Assembly (NCBI GenBank): GCA_041658885.1
Contig: JBAZZJ010000001.1
Span: forward strand, 124,001-188,000
Direction: 5' to 3'
DNA: 64,000 nucleotides
Source: VMGX01 sp041658885
Lineage (GTDB): Bacteria; Patescibacteriota; Minisyncoccia; Phycocordibacterales; 21-14-all-36-13
Positions 38,184 through 46,386 of the stretch are shown in pieces. How positions within the stretch are numbered: position 1 is the first letter of the stretch; every line of letters begins with the position of its first letter. Below the pieces are notes generated by a model. The model was given only the letters and a program-made list of their open reading frames with translations. It did no database searches and had not been told where the DNA came from. Position numbers and translations under genes: made by a program.

Positions 38184-39361
38184 TATTTTTTTGTTGAATA
38201 CAATATAAAAGGAGTATTCTTTTTGATATTTTTATCAAAAAACCTTTTTAAATCATTCGCTTTTAATTTCTGCAAAAATTCTATTTCTTCATTTGGATAA
38301 ATAAATTCATTCGAGGAAATAATACCGTAAGAAACATAACTCACGAAACTCTTTGCATTAGAGTTTGTTCTCTTTAAGCTGTTTATTATCTCTTTCTTTT
38401 TATTATCAAAAACATTTTTGTCCATTTTAAAATTTTTCAATATATTTATAAATATTTCTGTTATTTTTTTATAATTTGTTGAAAAAGACGAATTAAAATC
38501 CATAATAGAAAAATTATTAAAAAATGTTGTTGCTACTTCCACATCATAACTATATCCTGTTTCTCTTCTAATTTTTTCAACAAACAAATCATTTAGAATA
38601 GATGATATAAACATTATTTTTGTTTTGTCTTCTCTTTTTTTATTGCTTATAATATAAATTAAAGAACAAAAATTAATTTTACCATCTATTTTAATTTTTT
38701 TATTTTTTATATTAAGGACTTTCTCTATATCTGTTTTTTGTAATGAAACAATTTTTTTAGAAAAATTATTTTTATATTTTTCTCTATATTTATTCTTTAT
38801 TTCAGAGCCATAAATACTACTATAAACAACAAAAAATATATTATCTCTGATATAATTTTCTTCTATAAAACACTTTATGTCTTCTTGTTTAATTTTTTTG
38901 ATAGATTCTCTTTTTCCGAGAGTATTAATGGCAAAATTTGTTTTTTTTAGTATTTTTTCATTTGACTTGTTAAAAAAATTTTTGAAATAATCATTTTCTT
39001 CGTAACTAATCTCTTCCAACACAACCCTTTTTTCAATATTCAAATAGTTTTTTATTTCCAACATCGTTTTTAAATCAAAAGAAAAAATATTAAAAACTTC
39101 TTCCAGTGTTTTTTTTGTCAATTTATTAAAAACTATTTCATAATATGTTCTTTCTTTGTAGGTTAATGTCTTAATTTCAACATGTTTACCTAATCTATCT
39201 TTTAAAATCCGAGATATACAATGTTCAACTATATGTGTAATGCCTTCTTGATTTTTTTTATCATTTATTGAACCAACCGTAATAGATACACCCAAAACAT
39301 TTTTCTCTATGTCTTTATCATAAAAATAAATTAAGTTTTTATTGTTTATATTTTTTATCAT
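38180..39361 (-). CDS. divergent M16-family peptidase
   Basis: 393 aa. HIVEH at residues 43-47 is the inverted zinc motif, and VLEEISYEEND near 114-124 offers the distal Glu. The rest is unusually rich in Ile, Asn, Lys and Phe and much more A+T-biased than the 19063 peptidase, so the second M16 domain is hard to align by eye. It is convergent with and overlaps the histidine kinase by 3 nt. The ATG at 39361 is preferred to 39424, which lies inside the neighbouring small gene. Confidence 0.75.
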   Translation of the reverse strand: MIKNINNKNLIYFYDKDIEKNVLGVSITVGSINDKKNQEGITHIVEHCISRILKDRLGKHVEIKTLTYKERTYYEIVFNKLTKKTLEEVFNIFSFDLKTMLEIKNYLNIEKRVVLEEISYEENDYFKNFFNKSNEKILKKTNFAINTLGKRESIKKIKQEDIKCFIEENYIRDNIFFVVYSSIYGSEIKNKYREKYKNNFSKKIVSLQKTDIEKVLNIKNKKIKIDGKINFCSLIYIISNKKREDKTKIMFISSILNDLFVEKIRRETGYSYDVEVATTFFNNFSIMDFNSSFSTNYKKITEIFINILKNFKMDKNVFDNKKKEIINSLKRTNSNAKSFVSYVSYGIISSNEFIYPNEEIEFLQKLKANDLKRFFDKNIKKNTPFILYSTKKY

Positions 39362-39416
39362 AAAAAAATTAATAAAAATGGGTACAATATAAATATTATA
39401 CCCATGTGTAGAATGA

Positions 39417-39581
39417 TTAACCACGATTTCCTTTTTGGGTTTTAGAGTGTTCTTCTTTTATCCCGACATTTTTTTCGCGAGTTGGTTTGTTAACCTTTTC
39501 GCTGGGTTTTTCGTCTTTGTCTCTTCCCTTTGACCTATTAAAGGATTCATCTTTGTCATCATTTACATGTTTTGTTCCCAC
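39417..39581 (-). CDS. highly charged small protein, 54 aa
   Basis: GTG start with AAGGAGG 8 nt upstream. The peptide begins VGTKHVNDDKDESFNRSKGR and is almost wholly Lys, Arg, Glu, Asp, Asn and Ser, with no hydrophobic core, so it is likely disordered. Its stop lies 56 nt before the M16 start, in the same direction, so it may lead a two-gene unit. Function unknown. Confidence 0.6.
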   Translation of the reverse strand: MGTKHVNDDKDESFNRSKGRDKDEKPSEKVNKPTREKNVGIKEEHSKTQKGNRG

Positions 39582-39689
39582 TTTCTTCACCTCCTTCGGT
39601 GTGTTTTATTGTTATTTAGTGAACTAATATTTATTTAAATAATACGCCAATTTGAAATCATGTCAATTTTATTATGTTTTATTTGAGAA

Positions 39690-39772
39690 AAAAATTATGG
39701 AAGCTCATAACGGCAGGGTTTGGGCTGAATCAGATGGGGAAGGCAAGGGAGCTGAATTTTATGTGGAGTTGA
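39690..39772 (+). pseudogene. duplicated 3' fragment of the histidine kinase
   Basis: About 80 nt, beginning AAAAAAATTATGGAAGCTCA, almost identical to 38078-38156 (five or so substitutions), encoding MEAHNGRVWAESDGEGKGAE and on. It then runs into a hairpin repeat where the functional gene continues to its stop. Remnant of a duplication around the 38180-39581 genes. Confidence 0.82.
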
Positions 39773-39815
39773 ATTCAAATGCTCCTGTGGAGCATTTGAA
39801 TTCATAATTAATTTT
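39773..39815 (+). repeat. CAYAATT-tail hairpin after the kinase fragment
   Basis: ATTCAAATGCTC/GAGCATTTGAAT stem, tail TCATAATTAATTTTT; nearly the same sequence as 27261-27306. Confidence 0.7.
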
Positions 39816-39919
39816 TTGTATGATAAAACAAAAAAACAAACTAAAACACCTATATTTTATTCTGTGTCATTCTGTAGTGTATATATGCTAAGACATATAG
39901 CGTTTGCCAAATGATTGAT

Positions 39920-40110
39920 TTACCCCACATCAATTTTGGACAATATTCCTGTGGCAACGCACTCGCTATGCTCGGCTTATTCCAGCTCTGCGTTGCGGGA
40001 GAAGACGAACTTTCTATTTATACAGAATTAAACAATAAACCGAAGCAAAATTGATGAGGGGGTTCTCAAAAAATATAGTCGCTTCACTCCTTATTTTTTG
40101 GAAAATAAAA
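39920..40110 (+). repeat. 190-bp structured repeat, copy 3
   Basis: Outer stem TACCCCACATCAATTTTG with CAAAATTGATGAGGGGGT, inner stem GCAACGCA with TGCGTTGC, then the constant block TTCTCAAAAAATATAGTCGC and TTCACTCCTTATTTTTTGG. Its inverse matches 4513-4702. It occupies most of the 579-nt gap 39582-40160; the rest of that gap holds the kinase fragment, a hairpin and unstructured A+T-rich DNA. Confidence 0.85.
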
Positions 40111-40140
40111 CCCCTCCTTGACTAGCAAAGAGGGATTAAA
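40111..40140 (-). terminator. terminator of the 40161-40433 gene
   Basis: On the minus strand AATCCCTC pairs with GAGGGG, followed by TTTTATTTT that merges with the structured repeat, mirroring the arrangement at 4482-4520. Confidence 0.7.
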
Positions 40141-40160
40141 AATGTCTGAAGAAAAATTTT

Positions 40161-40433
40161 CTAAAGAATTGGCCTAGAAAATTCCAAACTTTCTAAAAAA
40201 TCAGGATCCCAATCAATCTTTTTGTTTGGGTTTTTAAAGTCTTTAAAACTTAGTTCAGCAATTTCTCTTGCCCAATCAGGCAAGGATGCTGTCAAGACTC
40301 TTATATGAGTGACCCTAGACACCTCTCCTACTTTGATTGGTTTTTCAGGAATTTTTTTGTATTGTTCCCAGAGATATTTTCGAAGATTCTCCCCGAATTT
40401 TTTTATATTAGTTAGAGTTAAATGGTTTGTCAT
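40161..40433 (-). CDS. hypothetical protein, 90 aa
   Basis: Unrecognised soluble protein: MTNHLTLTNIKKFGENLRKY, then a Lys/Glu-rich helical region and an acidic-aromatic end (IDWDPDFLESLEF). GGAG lies 8 nt before ATG 40433 on the minus strand, which decides against the upstream in-frame ATG 40475. Self-terminated single gene. Confidence 0.6.
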   Translation of the reverse strand: MTNHLTLTNIKKFGENLRKYLWEQYKKIPEKPIKVGEVSRVTHIRVLTASLPDWAREIAELSFKDFKNPNKKIDWDPDFLESLEFSRPIL

Positions 40434-40567
40434 TTTTTTCTCCATTAAATTTGTTTGAAATAGGTACTTATTCAAAATGAATAATAGACCTTTTTATAAA
40501 ATTGTCAATGGCACAAAATATATTATTAACTACACAAGTTTTTTAAAAATGAAAAATATAGTATTAT

Positions 40568-40632
40568 TAATCCTGTGGAATATGATGTTTTAACATCATA
40601 AAATCTAAAGGATTTTTATTCCACAGGGTAAA
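40568..40632 (+). repeat. palindromic element GATGTTTTAACATC
   Basis: TCCTGTGGAATATGATGTTT and AACATCATAAAATCTAAAGG, ending TTTTTATTCCACAGGGTAAA. Closely related to the second unit of 15164-15318. Confidence 0.7.
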
Positions 40633-40675
40633 GCAATGAAAAAAGAAGAGAAAATGGATAAAGATGACTCTAAAA

Positions 40676-40722
40676 TGGACCCCAAACCATCAGCCTAAAC
40701 GGCTGAGCTACGGGGCGAGAAG
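40676..40722 (+). repeat. CCCC element with an inner CAGCC/GGCTG hairpin
   Basis: GACCCCAAACCATCAGCC and TAAACGGCTGAGCTACGGGG followed by CGAGAAGTAGTGGTT. The right flank matches the element at 20843-20885 (CACGGGGCGAGAAGTGGTA). The inverse looks superficially like the 5' half of a tRNA but is not one. Confidence 0.6.
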
Positions 40723-40766
40723 TAGTGGTTTTAAGTAATTCAAAATAATTGAAATATAAACATCAT

Positions 40767-42071
40767 ATGAAAAAAGATGACACTAAATTAGACAAAATAA
40801 TATCTCTCGCAAAGAGGCGTGGTTTTATATATCAAGGTTCCGAAATATATGGAGGACTCGCAGGAACATGGGATTATGGACCTTTTGGAGTAGAGCTCAA
40901 AAACAATATAAAAAACCTCTGGTGGGGTCGTTTTGTGCGAAATAGAAGTGATATTTTTGGCTTAGATACTGCTATTTTGATGAACCAAGGTGTTTGGAAG
41001 GCAAGTGGTCATATTGATGGTTTTTCCGACCCATTAATTGAATGTAAGAAATGTAAGAAGAGATTTAGAGCGGATGAATTAAAAGAAAAAAAATGTCCAG
41101 AATGTAAAGGTGAACTTGGGGAAGAAAAACAATTTAATATGATGTTTAAGACAAATGTGGGAGCTGTGGAGAGTTCCTCGTCGGTTTCTTACCTGCGCCC
41201 AGAAACAGCTCAAGGAATTTTTGTTAACTTTAAAAATATAGTTGATTCTTTTCACCCCGATTTGCCATTTGGGATTGCTCAAATAGGAAAAGCTTTTAGA
41301 AATGAAATAACCCCAAGTGATTTTATTTTCAGAGTCCGCGAATTTGAACAAATGGAAATAGAATATTTTATTTATGAAAAAAATTGGAAGAAACATTTTG
41401 AAGAATGGGTAAAAGAAATGCGAAAGTGGATAGATGAAATAGGTTTAAATAAAAAAAATATTCACGAACACGAAGTTCCTAAAGAAAAGTTAGCTCATTA
41501 TTCTAAGAGAACAATAGATTTTGAATATGATTATCCTTTTGGAAAAAGTGAATTATATGGTCTTGCATATAGAACAGATTTTGATTTGAAAAGTCATGCT
41601 ACTAATAGCAGAGTTCCGCTTGAATATTATGACCAAGAAAAAAACGAGAAAGTTGTTCCGCATGTTATAGAACCAAGTTTAGGTGTTGATAGAACCGTAT
41701 TAGCTTTGTTGTGTGATTCTTATGTGGAGGAAGAAGTTAATGGGGAAACGAGAACATTATTTAAATTTAAGAAAGAAATGGCACCTGTAAAAATTGCAAT
41801 TTTGCCTCTTTCAAAAAAACCAGAACTTCAGAAAATTTCAAAAAAAATATTTGATGAATTAAAATTAAAGTGGTTCTCAATTTATGATGAAACTCAATCA
41901 ATAGGAAAAAGGTATAGAAGACAAGATGAAATAGGAACGCCATACTGCGTTACAATAGATTTTGAATCCGTTGGTGATAAAAAAGTGACCGTTAGAGAAA
42001 GAGATAGCATGAAACAAGATAGGATTTTAATTTCTGAACTACAAAAATATTTTGAAGAGAAATTAAAATAA
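40767..42071 (+). CDS. glyS: glycyl-tRNA synthetase (single-chain class II type)
   Basis: 434 aa. Belongs to the eukaryote/Gram-positive type: FIYQGSEIYGGLAGTWDYGP, the zinc-like CKKCKKRF and CPECKGEL, motif 2 around FRNEITPSDFIFRVREFEQM, and the C-terminal anticodon domain (PVKIAILPLSK). Charges tRNA-Gly. TATAAA at 40755-40760 ends 6 nt before ATG 40767, so translation is probably leaderless; a TTG start at 40749 is rejected. Confidence 0.95.
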   Translation: MKKDDTKLDKIISLAKRRGFIYQGSEIYGGLAGTWDYGPFGVELKNNIKNLWWGRFVRNRSDIFGLDTAILMNQGVWKASGHIDGFSDPLIECKKCKKRFRADELKEKKCPECKGELGEEKQFNMMFKTNVGAVESSSSVSYLRPETAQGIFVNFKNIVDSFHPDLPFGIAQIGKAFRNEITPSDFIFRVREFEQMEIEYFIYEKNWKKHFEEWVKEMRKWIDEIGLNKKNIHEHEVPKEKLAHYSKRTIDFEYDYPFGKSELYGLAYRTDFDLKSHATNSRVPLEYYDQEKNEKVVPHVIEPSLGVDRTVLALLCDSYVEEEVNGETRTLFKFKKEMAPVKIAILPLSKKPELQKISKKIFDELKLKWFSIYDETQSIGKRYRRQDEIGTPYCVTIDFESVGDKKVTVRERDSMKQDRILISELQKYFEEKLK

Positions 42072-42108
42072 TTTCTAATTTTTAATTACTAATTTCTAAT
42101 GAAATTTT
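42072..42108 (+). repeat. TAATGAAATTT-type half repeat before trpS
   Basis: AATTTCTAATTTTTAATTAC, TAATTTCTAATGAAATTTT immediately before the trpS ATG. Only the left arm is present. Confidence 0.6.
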
Positions 42109-42110
42109 AA

Positions 42111-43103
42111 ATGATTAAACAACAAAATGAAAAGAAAATACTGCTTTCTGGTGTAAAACCAAGCGGTCGTCCGCATTTGGGCAATTATTTTGGTGCAATG
42201 AAACAATTTGTAGCTCTTCAAGATGATTACGAGTCATACATTTTTATTGCTGACCTACACGCGCTCACAACCGTTCAAAATAAAGAAGAAATGAATAAAT
42301 ACATTTATGACATAGCCGTTGATTATTTAGCAATAGGATTAGACCCAAAAAAAGTAACTTTATATAAACAATCAGATATTCCTCAAGTTTCAGAAATGGC
42401 ATGGATTTTTAATTGTATTACAACAATGCCTTTTTTGATGAGAGCCCATGCGTTTAAAGATGCGGAAGCAAAAAATAAAGAAATAAATGTTGGTCTTTTT
42501 GATTATCCGGTTCTTATGGCTGCCGACATTTTGCTTCCAGATGCAGATGTAGTTCCTGTAGGCAACGACCAAAAGCAACACGTAGAAATAGCGAGAGATA
42601 TTGCACAAAAATTTAATAATATTTTTGGAGAAACATTTAAACTGCCAGAACCAATGATTTTTGAAAACGTTGGAACAATAATAGGAACCGATGGGCAAAA
42701 AATGAGTAAGAGTTATAAAAACACTATAGAGCTATTTGCAACAGACGATGAATTAAAAAAATCTATAATGGGAATTGTGACAGATTCAAAAGGAACAAAA
42801 GATAAGAAGGACCCTGAAAAATGCAACATATTTAATTTGCATAAGCTTTTTAGTTCGGACGAGGAATTAAAGGGATTAAGAGAAAGATATACTAATGGTG
42901 AAATAGGATACAAAGAATCAAAAGAAATTTTATTAAAAAATGTATCAGATTTTATTCGTCCGCTTCGTGAAAAAAGAGAAGAAATAGCCAAAGACAAGAA
43001 TTTTGTAATTGATGTTATAAATAAAGGAGGAGAAAAGGCAAAGGAAAAAATTGGAAGAAAAATGGAAGAAGTTAGAAGCAAAATTGGTTTGAATCTAAAA
43101 TAA
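42111..43103 (+). CDS. trpS: tryptophanyl-tRNA synthetase
   Basis: 330 aa, class I. The HIGH-like motif lies in SGVKPSGRPHLGNYFGAMKQ and the KMSKS motif in GQKMSKSYKNTI. YPVLMAADILLPDADVVPVG and DQKQHVEIARDIA are family signatures. It follows glyS and precedes aspS, a synthetase cluster separated by repeat copies. Confidence 0.96.
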   Translation: MIKQQNEKKILLSGVKPSGRPHLGNYFGAMKQFVALQDDYESYIFIADLHALTTVQNKEEMNKYIYDIAVDYLAIGLDPKKVTLYKQSDIPQVSEMAWIFNCITTMPFLMRAHAFKDAEAKNKEINVGLFDYPVLMAADILLPDADVVPVGNDQKQHVEIARDIAQKFNNIFGETFKLPEPMIFENVGTIIGTDGQKMSKSYKNTIELFATDDELKKSIMGIVTDSKGTKDKKDPEKCNIFNLHKLFSSDEELKGLRERYTNGEIGYKESKEILLKNVSDFIRPLREKREEIAKDKNFVIDVINKGGEKAKEKIGRKMEEVRSKIGLNLK

Positions 43104-43225
43104 TTACAAATCAATTTTGAAATCACTAATATCAAATTACTGATTCTAAATGAAATTTTTTAATGTTAAATTAGAAATTAAGACATTTCATTAGATATTA
43201 GAAATTAATAATTAGAAATTTAATA
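43104..43225 (+). repeat. TAATGAAATTT-type inverted repeat before aspS
   Basis: Left arm ATTACTGATTCTAAATGAAA and right arm TTTCATTAGATATTAGAAAT; ends in AAAAAATGTT before the aspS ATG, like the copy before dnaJ. Confidence 0.65.
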
Positions 43226-43241
43226 AACTTTAAAAAATGTT

Positions 43242-44690
43242 ATGTCTCGAATATATATAAAAAACCTAAGAGAACACATTGGTTCGGAAGTTAAAATTGC
43301 CGGTTGGGTTAATATTCGTCGTGACCACGGGAAACTCATTTTTATTGATTTACGAGATAAAAGCGGAATTGTTCAAATGGTTGCTCTACCAAACCACGAA
43401 GATGCCCACAAAATTGCAAATACAGTTCGTAATGAGTGGGTTATAGAAGTTTCAGGTCTCGTAAATAAAAGACCTGAAAAAATGATAAACAAAGAACAGG
43501 ACAATGGAGATATAGAAATTGAAATTAAAGAAATAAAAGTTTTAAATGAAGCTGAAACCCCAGTTTTTGAAGTAAATTCTGATGGAAAAAATATTAATGA
43601 AGAAGCAAGAATGAAATACAGATATTTGGATTTACGTAGAGATAGAATGCAAAAGAACATAAGAAACAGACATAATCTAGTTAAATCAATAAGAGATTTT
43701 TTTGATAGGGAAGGATTTATAGAAATTGAAACGCCTATTTTAACCAAATCAACACCCGAAGGCGCAAGAGATTTTATTGTGCCTTCTAGAGTTCAAAATG
43801 GTAAATTTTATGCTCTTCCACAAGCCCCACAACAATACAAACAACTTTTGATGGCCTCTGGAATGGAAAAATATTTTCAGATTGCTAGATGTATGAGAGA
43901 TGAGGATAGCAGGGGAGATAGACAACCTGAATTTACACAAATGGATTTGGAAATGAGCTTTGTTGAAAGGGAAGATGTTATGGAAGTAAATGAAAAAGCT
44001 CTCATTGAAGTTATACAAAAAAATTATCCTGAAAAGAAAATCCAAGAAGTTCCATTTCCTCGACTTACATATAAAGAAGCAATGGATAAATATAAAAGAG
44101 ATAATCCTGATTTAAGAAAAAATCTTGAGGACCCAAATTTATTGGCATTTTGTTGGATTATTGATTTTCCTTTTTTTTCCGCCGTAGGCGGATCCGCCTC
44201 GGGCGGAGAGAAAATCCAAACTACCGGCTGGACATTCACACACAATCCATTTTCTGCGCCTAAAAAAGAATTTTATGATGATTTAATGAATAAGAAAAAT
44301 ATTGGAAAAATTTTAACAGACCAATACGATATTGTTTTAAACGGAAATGAAATAGGTGGAGGAAGTATAAGAAATCACAAACCCGAAGCCTTAAAAAAAG
44401 TTTTTGAAATAATGGGACATAAAGAAGAAGATATTGAAAGAAATTTTGGACATATGATGAAGGCATTTTCTTCGGGAACACCTCCACATGGAGGGATTGC
44501 GTGGGGGATAGATAGAATTATTATGTTACTTCAAAATGAACCAAGCATTCGTGAAGTGATTGCTTTCCCAAAAACAGGTGATGGGAGAGATTTGCTTATG
44601 GATTCTCCGTCAGAAGTTTCAAATGAGCAGTTGAGAGAACTTGGGATACAGATCACAAAATCACCAAATCACAAAAACAAAAAATCATAA
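43242..44690 (+). CDS. aspS: aspartyl-tRNA synthetase without GAD domain, with repeat insertion
   Basis: 482 aa, class IIb. N-terminal OB anticodon domain (VKIAGWVNIRRDHGKLIFID), motif 2 ARCMRDEDSRGDRQPEFTQM, motif 3 GIAWGIDRIIMLL. Bacterial AspRS is usually about 590 aa with a GAD insertion between PDLR and the DFP motif; here PDLRKNLEDPNLLAFCWIID joins directly, so GAD is absent. Residues about 313-321 (SAVGGSASGG) come from a palindromic repeat in the loop before the HNPF motif. It may be the non-discriminating type; that cannot be read. Confidence 0.93.
   Translation: MSRIYIKNLREHIGSEVKIAGWVNIRRDHGKLIFIDLRDKSGIVQMVALPNHEDAHKIANTVRNEWVIEVSGLVNKRPEKMINKEQDNGDIEIEIKEIKVLNEAETPVFEVNSDGKNINEEARMKYRYLDLRRDRMQKNIRNRHNLVKSIRDFFDREGFIEIETPILTKSTPEGARDFIVPSRVQNGKFYALPQAPQQYKQLLMASGMEKYFQIARCMRDEDSRGDRQPEFTQMDLEMSFVEREDVMEVNEKALIEVIQKNYPEKKIQEVPFPRLTYKEAMDKYKRDNPDLRKNLEDPNLLAFCWIIDFPFFSAVGGSASGGEKIQTTGWTFTHNPFSAPKKEFYDDLMNKKNIGKILTDQYDIVLNGNEIGGGSIRNHKPEALKKVFEIMGHKEEDIERNFGHMMKAFSSGTPPHGGIAWGIDRIIMLLQNEPSIREVIAFPKTGDGRDLLMDSPSEVSNEQLRELGIQITKSPNHKNKKS
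44178..44210 (+). repeat. palindromic repeat in frame inside aspS
   Basis: TCCGCCGTAGGCGGA followed by TCCGCCTCGGGCGGA: two adjacent hairpins. A close relative, TTCCGCCCAAGGCGGATCAG, lies between mraY and ftsW at 49330-49370. G+C-rich against the surrounding coding sequence. Confidence 0.82.
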
Positions 44691-44728
44691 CCAACACAAT
44701 TAACAACCAGGAAACAAAAAGAAAAAAA

Positions 44729-44766
44729 TAACCGCAACATTTTAGATTTAAAAATGTTGCGGTTTG
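44729..44766. terminator. bidirectional terminator
   Basis: AACCGCAACATTTT/AAAATGTTGCGGTT stem; the minus strand exits into TTTTTTTC, the plus strand into TTGTGTT. Confidence 0.8.
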
Positions 44767-44783
44767 TGTTAAACAGTTCATCC

Positions 44784-45071
44784 CTACCCCAAAGTCAATT
44801 CTGATGACAATTCTTTGGCCAAGTTCTTAAGATAGTTAGCCGCTCTTTGTTCATCCGTACTTGTTAAACAATTGGCAAAAGATTCGAGGGTGGAAGTAAT
44901 GATTTTAATTTCATTTTTGGGAAGTATGGAACAACGTAATATTTCTCCGAGTTCTCGAAGTACTTCTTCTTCAGCGTCGGAAGACATAATGAGTTCTAAT
45001 TTTTTTTCCATTGCTCTTAAAATTACCACATGAAATGGTTTCTTTTCACATTTCTCATTTTTTTCCGCCAT
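44784..45071 (-). CDS. hypothetical protein, 95 aa
   Basis: Unrecognised, largely helical soluble protein (FHVVILRAMEKKLELIMSS, EEEVLRELGEILR, RAANYLKNLAKELSSEL). GGAGG lies 5 nt before ATG. It starts 9 nt after the 45081 gene on the same strand, so they form a two-gene operon ending at the 44729 terminator. Confidence 0.65.
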   Translation of the reverse strand: MAEKNEKCEKKPFHVVILRAMEKKLELIMSSDAEEEVLRELGEILRCSILPKNEIKIITSTLESFANCLTSTDEQRAANYLKNLAKELSSELTLG

Positions 45072-45080
45072 AAATCCTCC

Positions 45081-45539
45081 TTATTGGTTTAATATTTTAA
45101 CAACGGCATTTGCAACTTCTTTATTGCTTGCCGGTTTTTCAAAAATATTTTCAGCAAGAACGCCATAACTTAGGAGTTTATTTTTCCATTGTTCAAAAAG
45201 TTCTACCCCATATTTTTCAAAATATCTTCCGGGACGAGACATTTTGACGACAATTTTTTTTGGGTCAAATCTTTTGTTTTGAGAAAGTGTCTTGATTAAG
45301 ACAATGACAGTAGTTCTGTTATCATTAGTTTCTTCACGAGAAAAAACTATTCCTCTGTCTAATTCTATGTCGTCAAAAAGTAGACATGCTATGTCAGGAT
45401 TTGTTCTAAGTTCAGTTAAAAGAAAATTAATGTAACTTATTGTTCCAATATAAAGATTGTTAGAGCTGTTAAATATGATTTCCTTTATCAGAGCATCTTC
45501 GTTACTTACTTTTATACCAACGTACAATATTTTTTTCAT
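45081..45539 (-). CDS. possible receiver-like protein, 152 aa
   Basis: Starts KKILYVGIKVSNEDALIKEI, has CLLFDDIELDRG near residue 50-60 and ends IFEKPASNKEVANAVVKIL. The order hydrophobic strand, Asp-containing strand end, and K-P with a final helix matches a CheY-like receiver fold, but the conserved first acidic pair is not clear, so this is tentative. An AAGGAG site precedes ATG. First gene of an operon with 44784-45071; no output domain. Confidence 0.45.
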   Translation of the reverse strand: MKKILYVGIKVSNEDALIKEIIFNSSNNLYIGTISYINFLLTELRTNPDIACLLFDDIELDRGIVFSREETNDNRTTVIVLIKTLSQNKRFDPKKIVVKMSRPGRYFEKYGVELFEQWKNKLLSYGVLAENIFEKPASNKEVANAVVKILNQ

Positions 45540-45625
45540 TTGGATTACTCCTTTTTGTGTTAAAATATATTTGATTTAAAAGATCATTTTCAAAGTTATA
45601 ATATGATAGTTTTAATAAAAAGTCA

Positions 45626-46381
45626 ATGGAGAAAGAAATAACAAATCAAATAACAAAAACTTTTGTAGCTAAAACAAATGTTTTTGAAGGTCCACTAGAT
45701 TTGCTTTTAGAGCTTATAGAAAAGCGGAAATTGTTCGTAAATGATATTTCTCTTGCTCAAGTTACAGATGACTACATTACTTATGTAAATAAATTGGGAA
45801 ATTTTGATGTCCCAAATGTTGCAGATTTTTTGCTTATAGCCTCAACCTTACTTTTAATAAAATCAAAATCATTATTACCAAATCTAGATTTAACAGATGA
45901 GGAAGAATTAAATATTGAGTATCTTGAAACACGACTAAAACTTTACCAACAAATAAAGAATTTAAGTCAACACATAAATAGATTAGCTCTTGGAGACAAT
46001 ATTTTTGAAAGAGAATATTTTCTTAATATAGAACCTGTTTTTTCTCCGAGTGGAGATATAACAATAGAAAATTTATTTAATTCCATAAAAAAACTAACAG
46101 AGAGATTCCCCAAAAAAGAAAAACTCCAGTCTGCAAAAGTAAAAAATGTGGTAAAGTTAGAAGAAATAATAGACAATTTAAAAGATAGAATTCAGAGAAG
46201 CTTTAAAATGAGTTTCAACGAATTTTCAAAAAAAGGTAAAACAGAGAAAATTGAGGTAATAATAAGTTTTTTGGCATTATTGGAATTAGTAAAAGAAGGA
46301 ATTATTTTGGTAAGACAGGAATCACATTTTGAAGATATAGAGATAGAGAGTAATGAACCTAGTATACCTAAATTTTATTAA
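45626..46381 (+). CDS. scpA: segregation and condensation protein A
   Basis: 251 aa kleisin that bridges SMC heads. The N-terminal signature FEGPLDLLLELIEKRKLFVN continues DISLAQVTDDYITYV, and ADFLLIASTLLLIKSKSLLP is conserved. The C-terminal winged helix (KTEKIEVIISFLALLELVKE) contacts SMC. Its partner SMC is at 5290-7680. scpB follows after 5 nt. Confidence 0.96.
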   Translation: MEKEITNQITKTFVAKTNVFEGPLDLLLELIEKRKLFVNDISLAQVTDDYITYVNKLGNFDVPNVADFLLIASTLLLIKSKSLLPNLDLTDEEELNIEYLETRLKLYQQIKNLSQHINRLALGDNIFEREYFLNIEPVFSPSGDITIENLFNSIKKLTERFPKKEKLQSAKVKNVVKLEEIIDNLKDRIQRSFKMSFNEFSKKGKTEKIEVIISFLALLELVKEGIILVRQESHFEDIEIESNEPSIPKFY

Positions 46382-46386
46382 AAAAT

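Noticed and set aside
39926..40110. The structured repeat as a transposon or group II intron remnant
   Set aside because: No reverse transcriptase, transposase or domain V-like sequence was seen; only the hairpin architecture is supported.
40676..40722. A stretch whose inverse begins GCCCCGTAGCTCAGCC, like the 5' half of a tRNA
   Set aside because: There is no anticodon arm, T arm (TTCGA) or matching acceptor strand. The sequence is explained by a CCCC-type palindromic element with a CAGCC/GGCTG hairpin; its right flank recurs at 20870.
40476..40766. T-box leader for glyS (and likewise alaS, trpS, aspS, gltX and cysS)
   Set aside because: No TGGNACCGCG-type T-box sequence or antiterminator was found upstream of any synthetase, and several are predicted to be leaderless.
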